Assembly: GCA_036389485.1 (NCBI GenBank)
Contig: DASVPR010000061.1
Location: forward strand, 40,054 to 104,053
From: CADCVT01 sp036389485
GTDB taxonomy: Bacteria > Actinomycetota > Thermoleophilia > Solirubrobacterales > Solirubrobacteraceae
Length of the DNA: 64,000 bases
Direction of reading: 5' to 3'
This document shows positions 6,454 through 14,086 of this stretch, piece by piece. Below the pieces are notes generated by a model. It was given only the letters and a program-made list of their open reading frames with translations. It did no database searches and was not told the DNA's origin. Numbering within the stretch: position 1 is the stretch's first letter; the number at the start of each line of letters is the position of its first letter. A program made the translations under genes and the position numbers.

Positions 6454-8133
6454 ATGTCCCAGCGCCTTCTGGAATCGGCTCCGGCCCGCGGGCGGATCGG
6501 CTCGCTGTACGACGACATGCTCGAGCGCATGACGGATCACGTCGTGCGCTGGCGCTCGCTGGCGGTGCTGTTCTTCGTCGGGGGCGCACTCGCGGACCTG
6601 TCGCTCCTGCTCCCCGCTCCGCACGCCGCGAGCCTGCCTGCGCTCGCCGTCATCGGCTCGACCGCCGTCGTCTCGGGGATCGTCATGTTCCTGCTCGCCT
6701 CGCGGCTGCCTGAGTGGCTGATGAGCGCGTCGCTCGCGTTCGGGACCGCGCTCGTCACCGGCGGCGTGATCGCCACGCAGGACACCACCGCGATCTACGC
6801 GCTGTTCTACGTGTGGGTGGGGTTCGAGGCGTTCTTCTTCCTCCGGCGTCGCCAGGCGCTCGCGCACATCTCCTTCGTCGCGGTGGCGTACGCCGTCGGG
6901 CTCTTGATCGCGGGCGGCCCGGCGCCCGACGCCGCCGCGCGCTGGCTGCTCACGCTCGGGACCGTCGTCACCGTCGGCGTCCTCGCCGGGGCGCTGCACG
7001 ACCGCGCCGAGCGGTTCATCGACCGCCTCGCCGACGCGGCGCGCACGGACGCCCTGACCGGGCTGCTCAACCGCCGCGGCTTCGAGGAGCGGATCCAGAC
7101 CGAGCTGGCCCGGGCGCGCCGGTCGGGTCAGCCGGTGACGGTCGTCGTCGGCGACCTGGACCACTTCAAGAGCGTCAACGACCGGTTCGGCCATCGCGTC
7201 GGCGACCAGACGCTCCAGCGCTTCGCGACCGTCGCCCGCCACGTCAAGCGCCAGATCGACGACCTCGCGCGGATCGGCGGCGAGGAGTTCGCGCTCGTCC
7301 TGCCCGACTGCGACGAGCACGGCGGCTTCCTCGTCGCCGAGCGGCTGCGCCGCGCGGTGCGCGACGACGGCCTCGCCGAGGACGCGCCGGTCACCGTGAG
7401 CTTCGGCGTCGCGAGCTGCCCGCGCCACGCGGCGACGAGCGAGCAGCTGCTCCACTGCGCCGACCAGGCGCTCTACCTCGCCAAGCAGCTCGGCCGCGAC
7501 CGCAGCGTGATCTTCTCCGAGGAGGTCGTCGAGTCGCTGACGGCCGGCGCCGACGACTCCCGCCAGACGGTCGAGCAGATCGCCGCTGTGCTGATCCTCG
7601 CGGAGACGTTGGACCTGCGCGACACCGGGACCGCCCAGCATTCGCAGACGGTCGGGCGGCTGTGCGAGCGGATCGCTTCGGCGCTCGGGCTGGATCCGGA
7701 GCGCGTCGAGCGCGTCCGCCTCGCGGGGCTGCTGCACGACCTGGGGAAGATCGGCGTCCCCGACCCGATCCTGCGGAAGCCGGGCGCGCTGACCGAGGCC
7801 GAGTGGAACGAGATGAGGAAGCACCCGGAGCTCGGCGCTCGCATCTTGAGCGGGGCGAACCTGGACGATCTCTCCGCGTGGGTGCTCGCGCACCACGAGC
7901 GGCCCGACGGCCGCGGCTACCCGTCCGGCCTGTCGGGCGAGGAGATCCCGCTCGAGGCGCGGATCCTCGCGGTGGCCGACTCCTTCGAGGCGATGACCTC
8001 GGACCGCGTCTACCGGGCCGGGATGCCCGTCGAGGACGCGGTGGAGGAGCTGCGCCGGTGCGCCGGGAGCCAGTTCGACCAGGGCGTGGTCGACGCGTTC
8101 CTCGGCGTGCTCGCCGAGCCCGCGGCGCTGTAG
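6454..8133 (+). CDS. Membrane-bound GGDEF + HD-GYP cyclic-di-GMP enzyme
   Basis: The 559-residue protein has a membrane sensor of about six helices (residues 30-190), a GGDEF diguanylate cyclase domain and a C-terminal HD-GYP phosphodiesterase domain. The cyclase signature is GGEEF at about residue 275. It is preceded by the inhibitory-site motif RQID five residues earlier, so product inhibition is expected. The HD domain has HD at about 428 and HHERPDGRGYP at about 480, with all metal ligands present. Both activities therefore look intact, which is unusual in one chain. GGGGGGA lies 5 nt before the ATG, supporting this start over an upstream ATG at 6436. Confidence 0.9.
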   Translation: MSQRLLESAPARGRIGSLYDDMLERMTDHVVRWRSLAVLFFVGGALADLSLLLPAPHAASLPALAVIGSTAVVSGIVMFLLASRLPEWLMSASLAFGTALVTGGVIATQDTTAIYALFYVWVGFEAFFFLRRRQALAHISFVAVAYAVGLLIAGGPAPDAAARWLLTLGTVVTVGVLAGALHDRAERFIDRLADAARTDALTGLLNRRGFEERIQTELARARRSGQPVTVVVGDLDHFKSVNDRFGHRVGDQTLQRFATVARHVKRQIDDLARIGGEEFALVLPDCDEHGGFLVAERLRRAVRDDGLAEDAPVTVSFGVASCPRHAATSEQLLHCADQALYLAKQLGRDRSVIFSEEVVESLTAGADDSRQTVEQIAAVLILAETLDLRDTGTAQHSQTVGRLCERIASALGLDPERVERVRLAGLLHDLGKIGVPDPILRKPGALTEAEWNEMRKHPELGARILSGANLDDLSAWVLAHHERPDGRGYPSGLSGEEIPLEARILAVADSFEAMTSDRVYRAGMPVEDAVEELRRCAGSQFDQGVVDAFLGVLAEPAAL

Positions 8134-8145
8134 TCTCGCCGCCCG

Positions 8146-9165
8146 ATGCGGATCGGGCTCTTCCTCGCCTACTGGCCGTGGTTCTCGGCGTCCGAGCAGG
8201 TGTCGCTCGCGATGCTCGCGGACGAGCTCGGCCTGGACTCCGTGTGGATCAGCGAAGCGTGGGGGCAGGATGCGGTGTCGGTCCTCGGCGTGCTCGCCGC
8301 GCGGACCGAGCGGGTCGGCCTCGGCTCGGCGGTCATGCAGATCCCGGCGCGCAAGCCGACGGCGACCGCGATGGCGGCGGCGACGCTGGACGTCTTGAGC
8401 GACGGGCGGTTCCGCCTCGGGCTCGGGCTGAGCGGGCCGCAGGTGTCGGAGGGCTGGTACGGCGAGCCGTTCGTCCGGAACCTGCGGCGGGTGCGGGAGT
8501 ACGTCGACGTCGTGCGACGCGTCTTGGCGCGGGAGGCGGTGTCGCTGCCGCTTCCTCCGGGCGAGGAGGGCATGGGGCTCGGCAAGCCGCTGAAGCTGCT
8601 GGCTCGGCCGGTGCAGGAGCGGATTCCCATCTACCTGGGCGCGGTCGGGCCGCGGGCGATCGAGCAGACGGGAGAGATCGCCGACGGCTGGCTTCCCGCC
8701 TTCCTGGATCCCGCGAACCCGGACGTGCTGATGGACCCGCTCCGGGCCGGCCTGGCGCGCGCGGGCCGCGACGCGTCGTCTCTGGATGTCGCGGCGGCCG
8801 TGCCGGTGGCGGTCACCGATGATCTGGACTCCGCCCGCGACGCCTGCCGGCCGTGGCTGGCGTTCTACCTCGGGGCGATGGGCGCGCGGGAGAAGAACTT
8901 CTACGTCGACCTCGCGGACCGCTACGCGCACGGGGACGTGGCGCGGGAGGTGCAGGAGCGGATGCTGAGCGGTGATCGCGCGGGCGCCGCGGCCGCTCTG
9001 ACGCCGGAGTTGATCGACGCGACGGCGCTCGTCTGCACGCCTTCGGGCCTCGACGAGCGGCTCGCGGCCTACGAGCGCGCCGGCGTGACCACGTTGCTCG
9101 CGGTGCCTTCCGGCGACCGCGATGCGACGGTCCGGGCGCTCGCGGCGGCCGGCGTCACGGCCTGA
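8146..9165 (+). CDS. Luciferase-like (LLM) F420/FMN-dependent oxidoreductase
   Basis: The 339-residue protein is a TIM-barrel of the bacterial luciferase-like family: an MRIGLFLAYWPW first strand, LGLDSVWISEAWGQDAVSVL, LGSAVMQIPARKP and RFRLGLGLSGPQVSEGWYG. The last two are typical of F420-dependent actinobacterial members such as methylene-H4MPT-reductase-like enzymes. The electron acceptor cannot be told from sequence. A TAGTCT hexamer (overlapping the stop of the previous gene) is 9 nt before the ATG, with no ribosome site, so the gene may have its own leaderless transcript. A GC-rich hairpin follows. Confidence 0.88.
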   Translation: MRIGLFLAYWPWFSASEQVSLAMLADELGLDSVWISEAWGQDAVSVLGVLAARTERVGLGSAVMQIPARKPTATAMAAATLDVLSDGRFRLGLGLSGPQVSEGWYGEPFVRNLRRVREYVDVVRRVLAREAVSLPLPPGEEGMGLGKPLKLLARPVQERIPIYLGAVGPRAIEQTGEIADGWLPAFLDPANPDVLMDPLRAGLARAGRDASSLDVAAAVPVAVTDDLDSARDACRPWLAFYLGAMGAREKNFYVDLADRYAHGDVAREVQERMLSGDRAGAAAALTPELIDATALVCTPSGLDERLAAYERAGVTTLLAVPSGDRDATVRALAAAGVTA

Positions 9166-9180
9166 GGAAAACGGCCGCCC

Positions 9181-9209
9181 GCCCCGGCGGGGTCCCGCCG
9201 CACCGGGGC
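9181..9209. terminator. Hairpin between convergent genes
   Basis: CGGCGGG and CCCGCCG pair (9185-9200), with an outer GCCCC/GGGGC pairing (9181-9209). It lies shortly after the oxidoreductase stop and before the convergent TfoX-like gene, so it could stop transcription from either side. Confidence 0.6.
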
Positions 9210-9292
9210 AGGGACGGCACGGCCGCACGATACACATTGAGCGGTCACCCGCAAGTGAACTGCGCCGGAATGGTACTTATACGTATCGACTT

Positions 9293-9622
9293 TTATTTCG
9301 GTGGCAGCGAAGCGGCGTGTTCGGCGCCGCAATCGACCCACTTCGCGAGGTCCTCGTCGCTCGCGATTCCGGGCGCTTCGATCAGGATCAGCCCGCGCAT
9401 CGACCGGCCCGCAGGCGAGAACTGGCTCACGTGCGGCTCGGCCAGCGCCCAATCGGCGTCGGCGGGGTCGAGGCGGACCAGCAGCTCCTCACCGACCACC
9501 CCGCACGCCATGTTCCCTCCGACGAACCACGCCAGGGCGCCGAACATCTTCCGCTCGGAGACCGCGGGCCGGACACCGACGACCTCGCGGACCCGTTCGG
9601 CGAGCGCCTCGTCGTAGGCCAC
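9293..9622 (-). CDS. TfoX N-terminal domain protein
   Basis: The 109-residue product matches the TfoX N-terminal domain: SERKMFGALAWFVGGNMACG, LLVRLDP and a C-terminal strand-helix RGLILIEAPG. In gammaproteobacteria this domain occurs in the competence regulator TfoX/Sxy; stand-alone copies in Actinobacteria have no assigned role. The GTG start has GAGGGAG upstream. It follows xseB by 13 nt and may be the last gene of that operon. Confidence 0.85.
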   Translation of the reverse strand: MAYDEALAERVREVVGVRPAVSERKMFGALAWFVGGNMACGVVGEELLVRLDPADADWALAEPHVSQFSPAGRSMRGLILIEAPGIASDEDLAKWVDCGAEHAASLPPK

Positions 9623-9635
9623 CGCGCCCGCTCCC

Positions 9636-9992
9636 TCAGAAGGGCAGGACCTCGTCCTGGGGCGGAGGCTGAGGGGCGACGTCCTCCGATTCGCCGCCCG
9701 GCTCGGCGCCCTCCCCGCGCGGCTCGTCTCCCTGCGCGACGCCCTCCCCGCGCGGCTCGGCCGCGCCGGGCGGCACCACGCGGAACGCTCGCATCCCTTC
9801 CCCGCGCTCGATCGCCTCGACCCTCTCCTTCTGCTGCGAGAGGTAGGTGCCGAGCGCCTGCTCGAGCCCCTTCCCCTCCGCGAAGAGGTCGCACATCTCG
9901 TGGACCGGGACCTCGTCCGAGCCGAGCCGGTCGGCGATCTCCTGCAGCCGGCGGTACCCGGCCTCGAACGTGATGTCGGTGGACTGGCTCAT
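9636..9992 (-). CDS. xseB: Exodeoxyribonuclease VII small subunit with long tail
   Basis: Residues 1-65 match XseB: TFEAGYRRLQEIADRLGSD, then VHEMCDLFAEGKGLEQALGTYL, the two helices that bind XseA. XseA-XseB degrades single-stranded DNA to oligonucleotides in both directions. The remaining ~50 residues are an acidic Pro/Gly/Glu tail that normal 60-80 residue XseB proteins lack. It carries a duplicated 11-residue unit (PRGEG..., DNA period 33 bp at 9708-9759). The ATG overlaps the xseA stop by 4 nt. Confidence 0.88.
   Translation of the reverse strand: MSQSTDITFEAGYRRLQEIADRLGSDEVPVHEMCDLFAEGKGLEQALGTYLSQQKERVEAIERGEGMRAFRVVPPGAAEPRGEGVAQGDEPRGEGAEPGGESEDVAPQPPPQDEVLPF
9708..9759 (-). repeat. 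33-bp duplicated unit in the xseB tail
   Basis: An identical 19-bp stretch occurs at 9708-9726 and 9741-9759. The 33-bp period equals 11 codons, so the duplication keeps the frame and adds a second PRGEG motif. Confidence 0.75.
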
Positions 9993-11740
9993 GCGGCCTC
10001 CTCGTCGAAGAAGTCGAGCGGCTCGGGCGGGTCGCTCGCGAAGTCGTCACGGCGGGCGGCGCGGATCTCGCCCGGGAAGTCGACGTCCCGCGCGCGGGCC
10101 TCGACCCGGCCGTCCGTGAAGTCGAGGTGGAATTCCGTGCCGGGCGGCGCGTCCGCGGCGCTGCGCAGCCGGGCGCCGTCGGCGCGGGCGGCGAGCACCC
10201 ACCCGCGCGGGCGCATGTCCTGTGCGGCGATGAGCGCGGCGACGTGGCGGGCGTCGCGGGCGGCGTCGCGCAGCCGGCGGCGCAGGCCGGCCGCGGCCTC
10301 TCGCCCCAGGCGAGCCAGCGCCCGGCCGTAGTCGCGGTCGTGGTCGGCGAGCTGGCGGCGGGTCCCCATCGAGACGAGCCGCCCCTGCTCCGCGACCCGC
10401 GCCCGCTCCGCGCCCAGCACCGCCGTCACGCCGTCGAGGCGTTCCGCCGTCGCGCCGACGGCGGCCTCGCGCGCGGCGAGGGAGGCGGCCGGAACACCGT
10501 TCAGGCGCATGGCGGTCGCGCCGACGGCGGCCTCGCGCGCGGCGAGGGAGGCGGCCGGCATGCCGTCGAGGCGGGCGCCGGCCGCGCCCACGGCGCTGGT
10601 GCGTTCGGCGAAGAACGCGGCCGCGCGGGCGTCGAGGCGCAGGCCGACGAGCTTGACGACGTCCGCGCCCGGGACGCGGCGGGCGACGGCGGCGATCGCG
10701 GCTCTCGCCTCGGCGACGCAGCGCTCGCGCTCCGCCAGCGCGCCGCGCTGGGCGAGGGTGACGTCGAGCGCGCGCCGCTTCACGTCCCCGACCAGGGCTT
10801 CGAGCCGCGTTGCGGCGCGCAGGCGAGAGGCGCACGCCGCGATCCGCTCGAGCTCGCGCGCGACCGCGGACGGCACGGCGTCCACGCACCGCGCCGCGAG
10901 CGCGATCCCCTGCCGCAGCTCGACCCCGGACGGCACCGCCATCTCGGCCGAGCGCGACGGCGTGTACGCGGCCCACGCGACGTGGTTGCAGACCGGGACG
11001 TTGTCGGTGTGCCCGATCGCGGTGATGACCGGCTTGGAGCACGCGAAGAGCGCGCGGCAGAGGCGCTCGTCGTCGAACGCGACGAGGTCCTGCACCGACC
11101 CGCCGCCGCGGGCGATCACGATCACGTCGACGAGCGGGTGGTCCTGCATGCGCGCGAGCGCGTCGACGAGGTCGCGCGGAGCGGCGGCGCCCTGGACCAG
11201 CGCGGCGCACCTGACCACGTGCACCGGCGGGAAGCGGTCGACGAGGGCGCGGACCACGTCGGACATGCCGTCCGACGCGCGGCCCGCGATCACGCCGACG
11301 GCGCGCGGGAAGCTCGGCAGGGGTTTGCGGCGCGACGGGTCGCTCAGCCCCTCGGCGGCGAGCCGCTCGAGCAGCTCGGCGCGCCGGCGCAGGAGCTCGC
11401 CCTCGCCCGCGAGCCGCACGCCGGTCACGATCACGCTCACGCGGCCGGTCGGCGCCCAGAAGTCCGGCCGCTCGATCCGCACCTGCACGAGGTCGCCGTG
11501 GCGCGGCTCGTGCTCGAGCCGGCGCAGGTCGCGCGCGAAGACCTTGCAGGACAGCACCGCCTCGCCGTCGGACAGGTCGAAGACGAGCATCCCGCCGCCA
11601 CCGACGCGCTTCGGCTTCTGCACCTCCCCCTCGACGACTCCACCGCCGACCTGGCGCAGAGCGCGGCCGATCCGCGCCGCGTACTCGCTGACGCCGGCGA
11701 CCGCGACCGTTCCGCTTTCTCTCTGCTCCACCGCCGACAT
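9989..11740 (-). CDS. xseA: Exodeoxyribonuclease VII large subunit with internal repeats
   Basis: The 583-residue protein has an N-terminal OB fold (about residues 10-110: VEGEVQKPKRVGGGGMLVFDL, SCKVFAR) and the XseA catalytic region. That region includes GVIAGRASDGMSDVVRAL, VIARGGGSVQDLVAFDDE and VITAIGHTDNVPVCNHVAW. A long coiled coil and C-terminal domain follow. It is longer than the usual ~400-450 residues because of four 22-residue repeats at about 368-455. A TACCGT hexamer is 10 nt before the ATG with no ribosome site, suggesting a leaderless xseA-xseB transcript. xseB follows with ATGA coupling. Confidence 0.92.
   Translation of the reverse strand: MSAVEQRESGTVAVAGVSEYAARIGRALRQVGGGVVEGEVQKPKRVGGGGMLVFDLSDGEAVLSCKVFARDLRRLEHEPRHGDLVQVRIERPDFWAPTGRVSVIVTGVRLAGEGELLRRRAELLERLAAEGLSDPSRRKPLPSFPRAVGVIAGRASDGMSDVVRALVDRFPPVHVVRCAALVQGAAAPRDLVDALARMQDHPLVDVIVIARGGGSVQDLVAFDDERLCRALFACSKPVITAIGHTDNVPVCNHVAWAAYTPSRSAEMAVPSGVELRQGIALAARCVDAVPSAVARELERIAACASRLRAATRLEALVGDVKRRALDVTLAQRGALAERERCVAEARAAIAAVARRVPGADVVKLVGLRLDARAAAFFAERTSAVGAAGARLDGMPAASLAAREAAVGATAMRLNGVPAASLAAREAAVGATAERLDGVTAVLGAERARVAEQGRLVSMGTRRQLADHDRDYGRALARLGREAAAGLRRRLRDAARDARHVAALIAAQDMRPRGWVLAARADGARLRSAADAPPGTEFHLDFTDGRVEARARDVDFPGEIRAARRDDFASDPPEPLDFFDEEAA
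10376..10639 (-). repeat. Four 66-bp (22-codon) repeats in xseA
   Basis: The encoded units begin RLDARAAA, RLDGMPAAS, RLNGVPAAS and RLDGVTAV. The middle two are nearly identical at DNA level (cores at 10451 and 10517), so they arose by recent duplication. They lengthen the coiled-coil part of XseA. Confidence 0.85.
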
Positions 11741-11802
11741 GGGCCGAGGGACGGTAGGTCCGCGCCCGGACGGATCCGCCCCTCCCCGTGTAGCGTCCGC
11801 GC

Positions 11803-12579
11803 ATGCGCGTCCACGCCATCGAGACCGGGAAGGTCACCGTCACGGGCCGCCAGCTGCGCGGGGTCGGCGGCGGCCGCACCCGCGCGTTCCGGACGATGCT
11901 CGACCGCAACTGGACCGAGCCGCTCCCGATCCTCGCGTTCCTGATCGAGCACCCGGACGGCCTGATCCTCGTCGACACCGGCGAGTCGGCGGGCACCGGG
12001 CAGCCCGGGTGGTTCCCGCGCTGGCAGCCGTACTGGCGGCTCGGCGTGAAGTTCGACGTGAAGCCGGAGGACGAGATCGGCCCGCAGCTCCGCGCGCGCG
12101 GGATCGAACCCGACGACGTCCGGACCGTCGTGATGACCCACCTCCACGGCGACCACGCCGGCGGCATCCCGCACTTCCCGCGCGCGGAGTTCGTCATCGC
12201 GCGCGGCGAGTGGCAGGCGGCGACCGGCCGCGGCGCGCAGCTCGCCGGCTACCTCCCCCAGCATCTCCCGGACTGGCTGAAGCCGACGCTCGTCGAGGGC
12301 GAGCACGTCGTCGCCGACGGCGTCCGCGTGACGCCGACGCCCGGCCACACGCCGAACCACCAGAGCGTGGTGGTCGAGGACGGCTCACGGACGGTGTTCG
12401 TCGCCGGCGACCTGACGTACAGCCTGGAGCTGCTGCGCGAGGGCGCGGTCGACGGCGTCACGCCGATCCCGGACGTCGCGGCGGAGACCGTGGCGAAGAC
12501 GCGCGCGTTCGTCGACGACCGCGACGCGATCTACGTCCCGGCGCACGATCCCGGCAGCCCCGGCCGGCTCGCGGCGTGA
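11803..12579 (+). CDS. Metallo-beta-lactamase-fold hydrolase (lactonase-like)
   Basis: The 258-residue product has the complete MBL signature: MTHLHGDHAGGIPHFP for the HxHxDH motif, PTPGHTPNHQS for the next His, VFVAGDLTY for the bridging Asp and YVPAHDPGSPG for the last His. The spacing and the leading LAFLIEHPDGLILVDTG resemble the N-acyl-homoserine lactonase-like group, but the substrate is unproven. TAGCGT lies 6 nt before the ATG without a ribosome site (leaderless pattern). It is divergent from xseA. Confidence 0.85.
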   Translation: MRVHAIETGKVTVTGRQLRGVGGGRTRAFRTMLDRNWTEPLPILAFLIEHPDGLILVDTGESAGTGQPGWFPRWQPYWRLGVKFDVKPEDEIGPQLRARGIEPDDVRTVVMTHLHGDHAGGIPHFPRAEFVIARGEWQAATGRGAQLAGYLPQHLPDWLKPTLVEGEHVVADGVRVTPTPGHTPNHQSVVVEDGSRTVFVAGDLTYSLELLREGAVDGVTPIPDVAAETVAKTRAFVDDRDAIYVPAHDPGSPGRLAA

Positions 12580-12597
12580 CCTCGCGCCGGCGGCGCG

Positions 12598-13074
12598 TCA
12601 CTCCGCCGCGAGCGCGCCCGCAGCGGCGACGAGCGGGCCCGTCCGCGGCTTGACCTGCTGCGAGAGGACGATGTAGGACGTGGACCGCCGGATCGCCGTG
12701 GTGGCGAGGATCCGGTTGACGACCTCCTGCAAGTGCTCGGTGTCGCGCGCGACGAGACGGCAGAGGAGGTCCTGCGGGCCGCTGATCGCGTCGGCCTCGA
12801 CGACCTCGGGGACGCTCTCGAGCACGCGCGTCGCCTCCGCGAGACGGCCCTGCGTGAGCTCGAGCAGCACGAAGGCCTGGATGCCGTAGCCCATCGCGGC
12901 CGGATCCACCTCCGGCCCGTAGCCGGTGATGACACCGCGCGCCTCGAGCTTCGTGAGCCGCGCCTGGACGGTCCCGCGCGCGACCCCGAGCCGCCGCGCG
13001 ATCTCGAGCAGGCCGACCCGGGGGTTCTCCCGCATCTCGGCGATGAGGCGTGCGTCCAGGTCATCGATGGTCAT
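12598..13074 (-). CDS. Lrp/AsnC-family transcriptional regulator
   Basis: The 158-residue protein has the Lrp winged helix at residues 1-60 (MTIDDLDARLIAEMRENPRV, then IARRLGVARGTVQARLTKLE) and a C-terminal RAM/AsnC ligand domain. It is divergent from phhA and very probably controls the phenylalanine/tyrosine degradation operon in response to an aromatic amino acid. That is an inference from position. The start at ATG 13074 matches the family N-terminus. A 5-bp inverted repeat lies just upstream. Confidence 0.9.
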   Translation of the reverse strand: MTIDDLDARLIAEMRENPRVGLLEIARRLGVARGTVQARLTKLEARGVITGYGPEVDPAAMGYGIQAFVLLELTQGRLAEATRVLESVPEVVEADAISGPQDLLCRLVARDTEHLQEVVNRILATTAIRRSTSYIVLSQQVKPRTGPLVAAAGALAAE

Positions 13075-13087
13075 TTTGTACAGCAAT

Positions 13088-13101
13088 AGTGTCACAACAC
13101 T
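13088..13101. promoter_or_regulatory. Candidate Lrp operator
   Basis: AGTGT and ACACT (13088-13092 and 13097-13101) form an inverted repeat with a 4-bp spacer, 14 bp from the lrp start codon and between the divergent lrp and phhA genes. Binding here could regulate both. Confidence 0.4.
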
Positions 13102-13140
13102 GCCTCGAAGTGCGCAGAATGTGCGACGGAACAGACCAGA

Positions 13141-13169
13141 CTTGCAGTTTTCCGTCCGGAGGAGTACGA
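13141..13169 (+). promoter_or_regulatory. Candidate phhA promoter
   Basis: TTGCAG (13141-13146) and TACGAC (13164-13169) are 17 bp apart, ahead of a GGAGGAGG ribosome site and the phhA ATG. The -10 lacks the usual final T, so the call is tentative. Confidence 0.4.
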
Positions 13170-13192
13170 CACTGGGCGGAGGAGGCACGCGC

Positions 13193-14086
13193 ATGTTCGA
13201 AGAAGGCCAGCTCTACTCACCAGTCACGACGTCCGACGACGGCGAGGTCAAGGTCCACCTCGCCCCCGACCACCCCGGCTTCGCGGACGAGGCGTACCGC
13301 GCCCGGCGCAACGACATCGCCCGCCACGCGCTGAACTGGAAGCCCGGCGAGCCCGCGCCCGACGTCGGCTACACCGACGAGGAGCACGAGGTCTGGCGCA
13401 CGGTCTGCCGCGAGCTGCGCCCCAAGCACGAGAAGCTCGCGATCCGCGAGTACGTCGAGGCGCTCGACCGGCTCGACCTGCCCACCGAGTACGTCCCGAG
13501 CCTCGACGAGGTCTCCGAGCACCTCGAGCCGCTGACCGGCTTTCGCTACATCCCCGCCCCCGGCCTCGTCCCGCTGCGCGAGTTCTACGGCTCGCTGTCC
13601 GAGCGGGTCTTCCACTCGACGCAGTACGTCCGCCACCCGGCGCAGCCCCTCTACACGCCGGAGCCGGACATCATCCACGAGGTCATCGGCCACGGCCACC
13701 TGCTGGCCACCGACACCTTCTCCGAGCTGCACCGCCTCACCGGCGAGGCGACCCACCGCCTGCGCGACGACGAGAACCTGAAGTTCCTCTCCAAGGTCTT
13801 CTGGTTCAGCGTCGAGTTCGGGATCGTCCACGAGGAGGGCGAGATCCGCGCGTACGGCGCGGGGATCCTCTCCTCCTACGGCGAGATCGACGAGTTCCGC
13901 GACATGGAGCACCGCCCGCTCAACCTCGCCGAGATGGGCACGGCGGACTACGACATCACGCACTACCAGCCCGTCCTCTACCTCGCCGAGTCCATGGACG
14001 AGGTGCGCGAGGTGGTCGGCGGGTTCTTCGCCACCTGCACCGACGAATCGATCGAGGAGATGCGCCGTGAGCACGTTCTCGCCTGA
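13193..14086 (+). CDS. phhA: Phenylalanine 4-monooxygenase
   Basis: The 297-residue protein is a bacterial aromatic amino-acid hydroxylase, converting phenylalanine to tyrosine with tetrahydropterin and O2. Iron ligands are His162 and His167 in IIHEVIGHGHLL and Glu208 in FWFSVEFGIV, with the same spacing as in characterised bacterial enzymes. The pterin-loop region RYIPAPGLVPLREFYGSL is also present. The ATG is preceded by GGAGGAGG. It is the first gene of a four-gene operon and overlaps hppD by 20 nt. The cofactor-recycling dehydratase is encoded separately at 26057-26296. Confidence 0.95.
   Translation: MFEEGQLYSPVTTSDDGEVKVHLAPDHPGFADEAYRARRNDIARHALNWKPGEPAPDVGYTDEEHEVWRTVCRELRPKHEKLAIREYVEALDRLDLPTEYVPSLDEVSEHLEPLTGFRYIPAPGLVPLREFYGSLSERVFHSTQYVRHPAQPLYTPEPDIIHEVIGHGHLLATDTFSELHRLTGEATHRLRDDENLKFLSKVFWFSVEFGIVHEEGEIRAYGAGILSSYGEIDEFRDMEHRPLNLAEMGTADYDITHYQPVLYLAESMDEVREVVGGFFATCTDESIEEMRREHVLA

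Noticed and set aside
5959..9237. A 1092-codon open frame on the minus strand
   Set aside because: It is the shadow of the high-GC plus-strand genes 6454-9165: low-complexity Arg/Ala/Gly translation, no domain, and the opposite frame has clear motifs.
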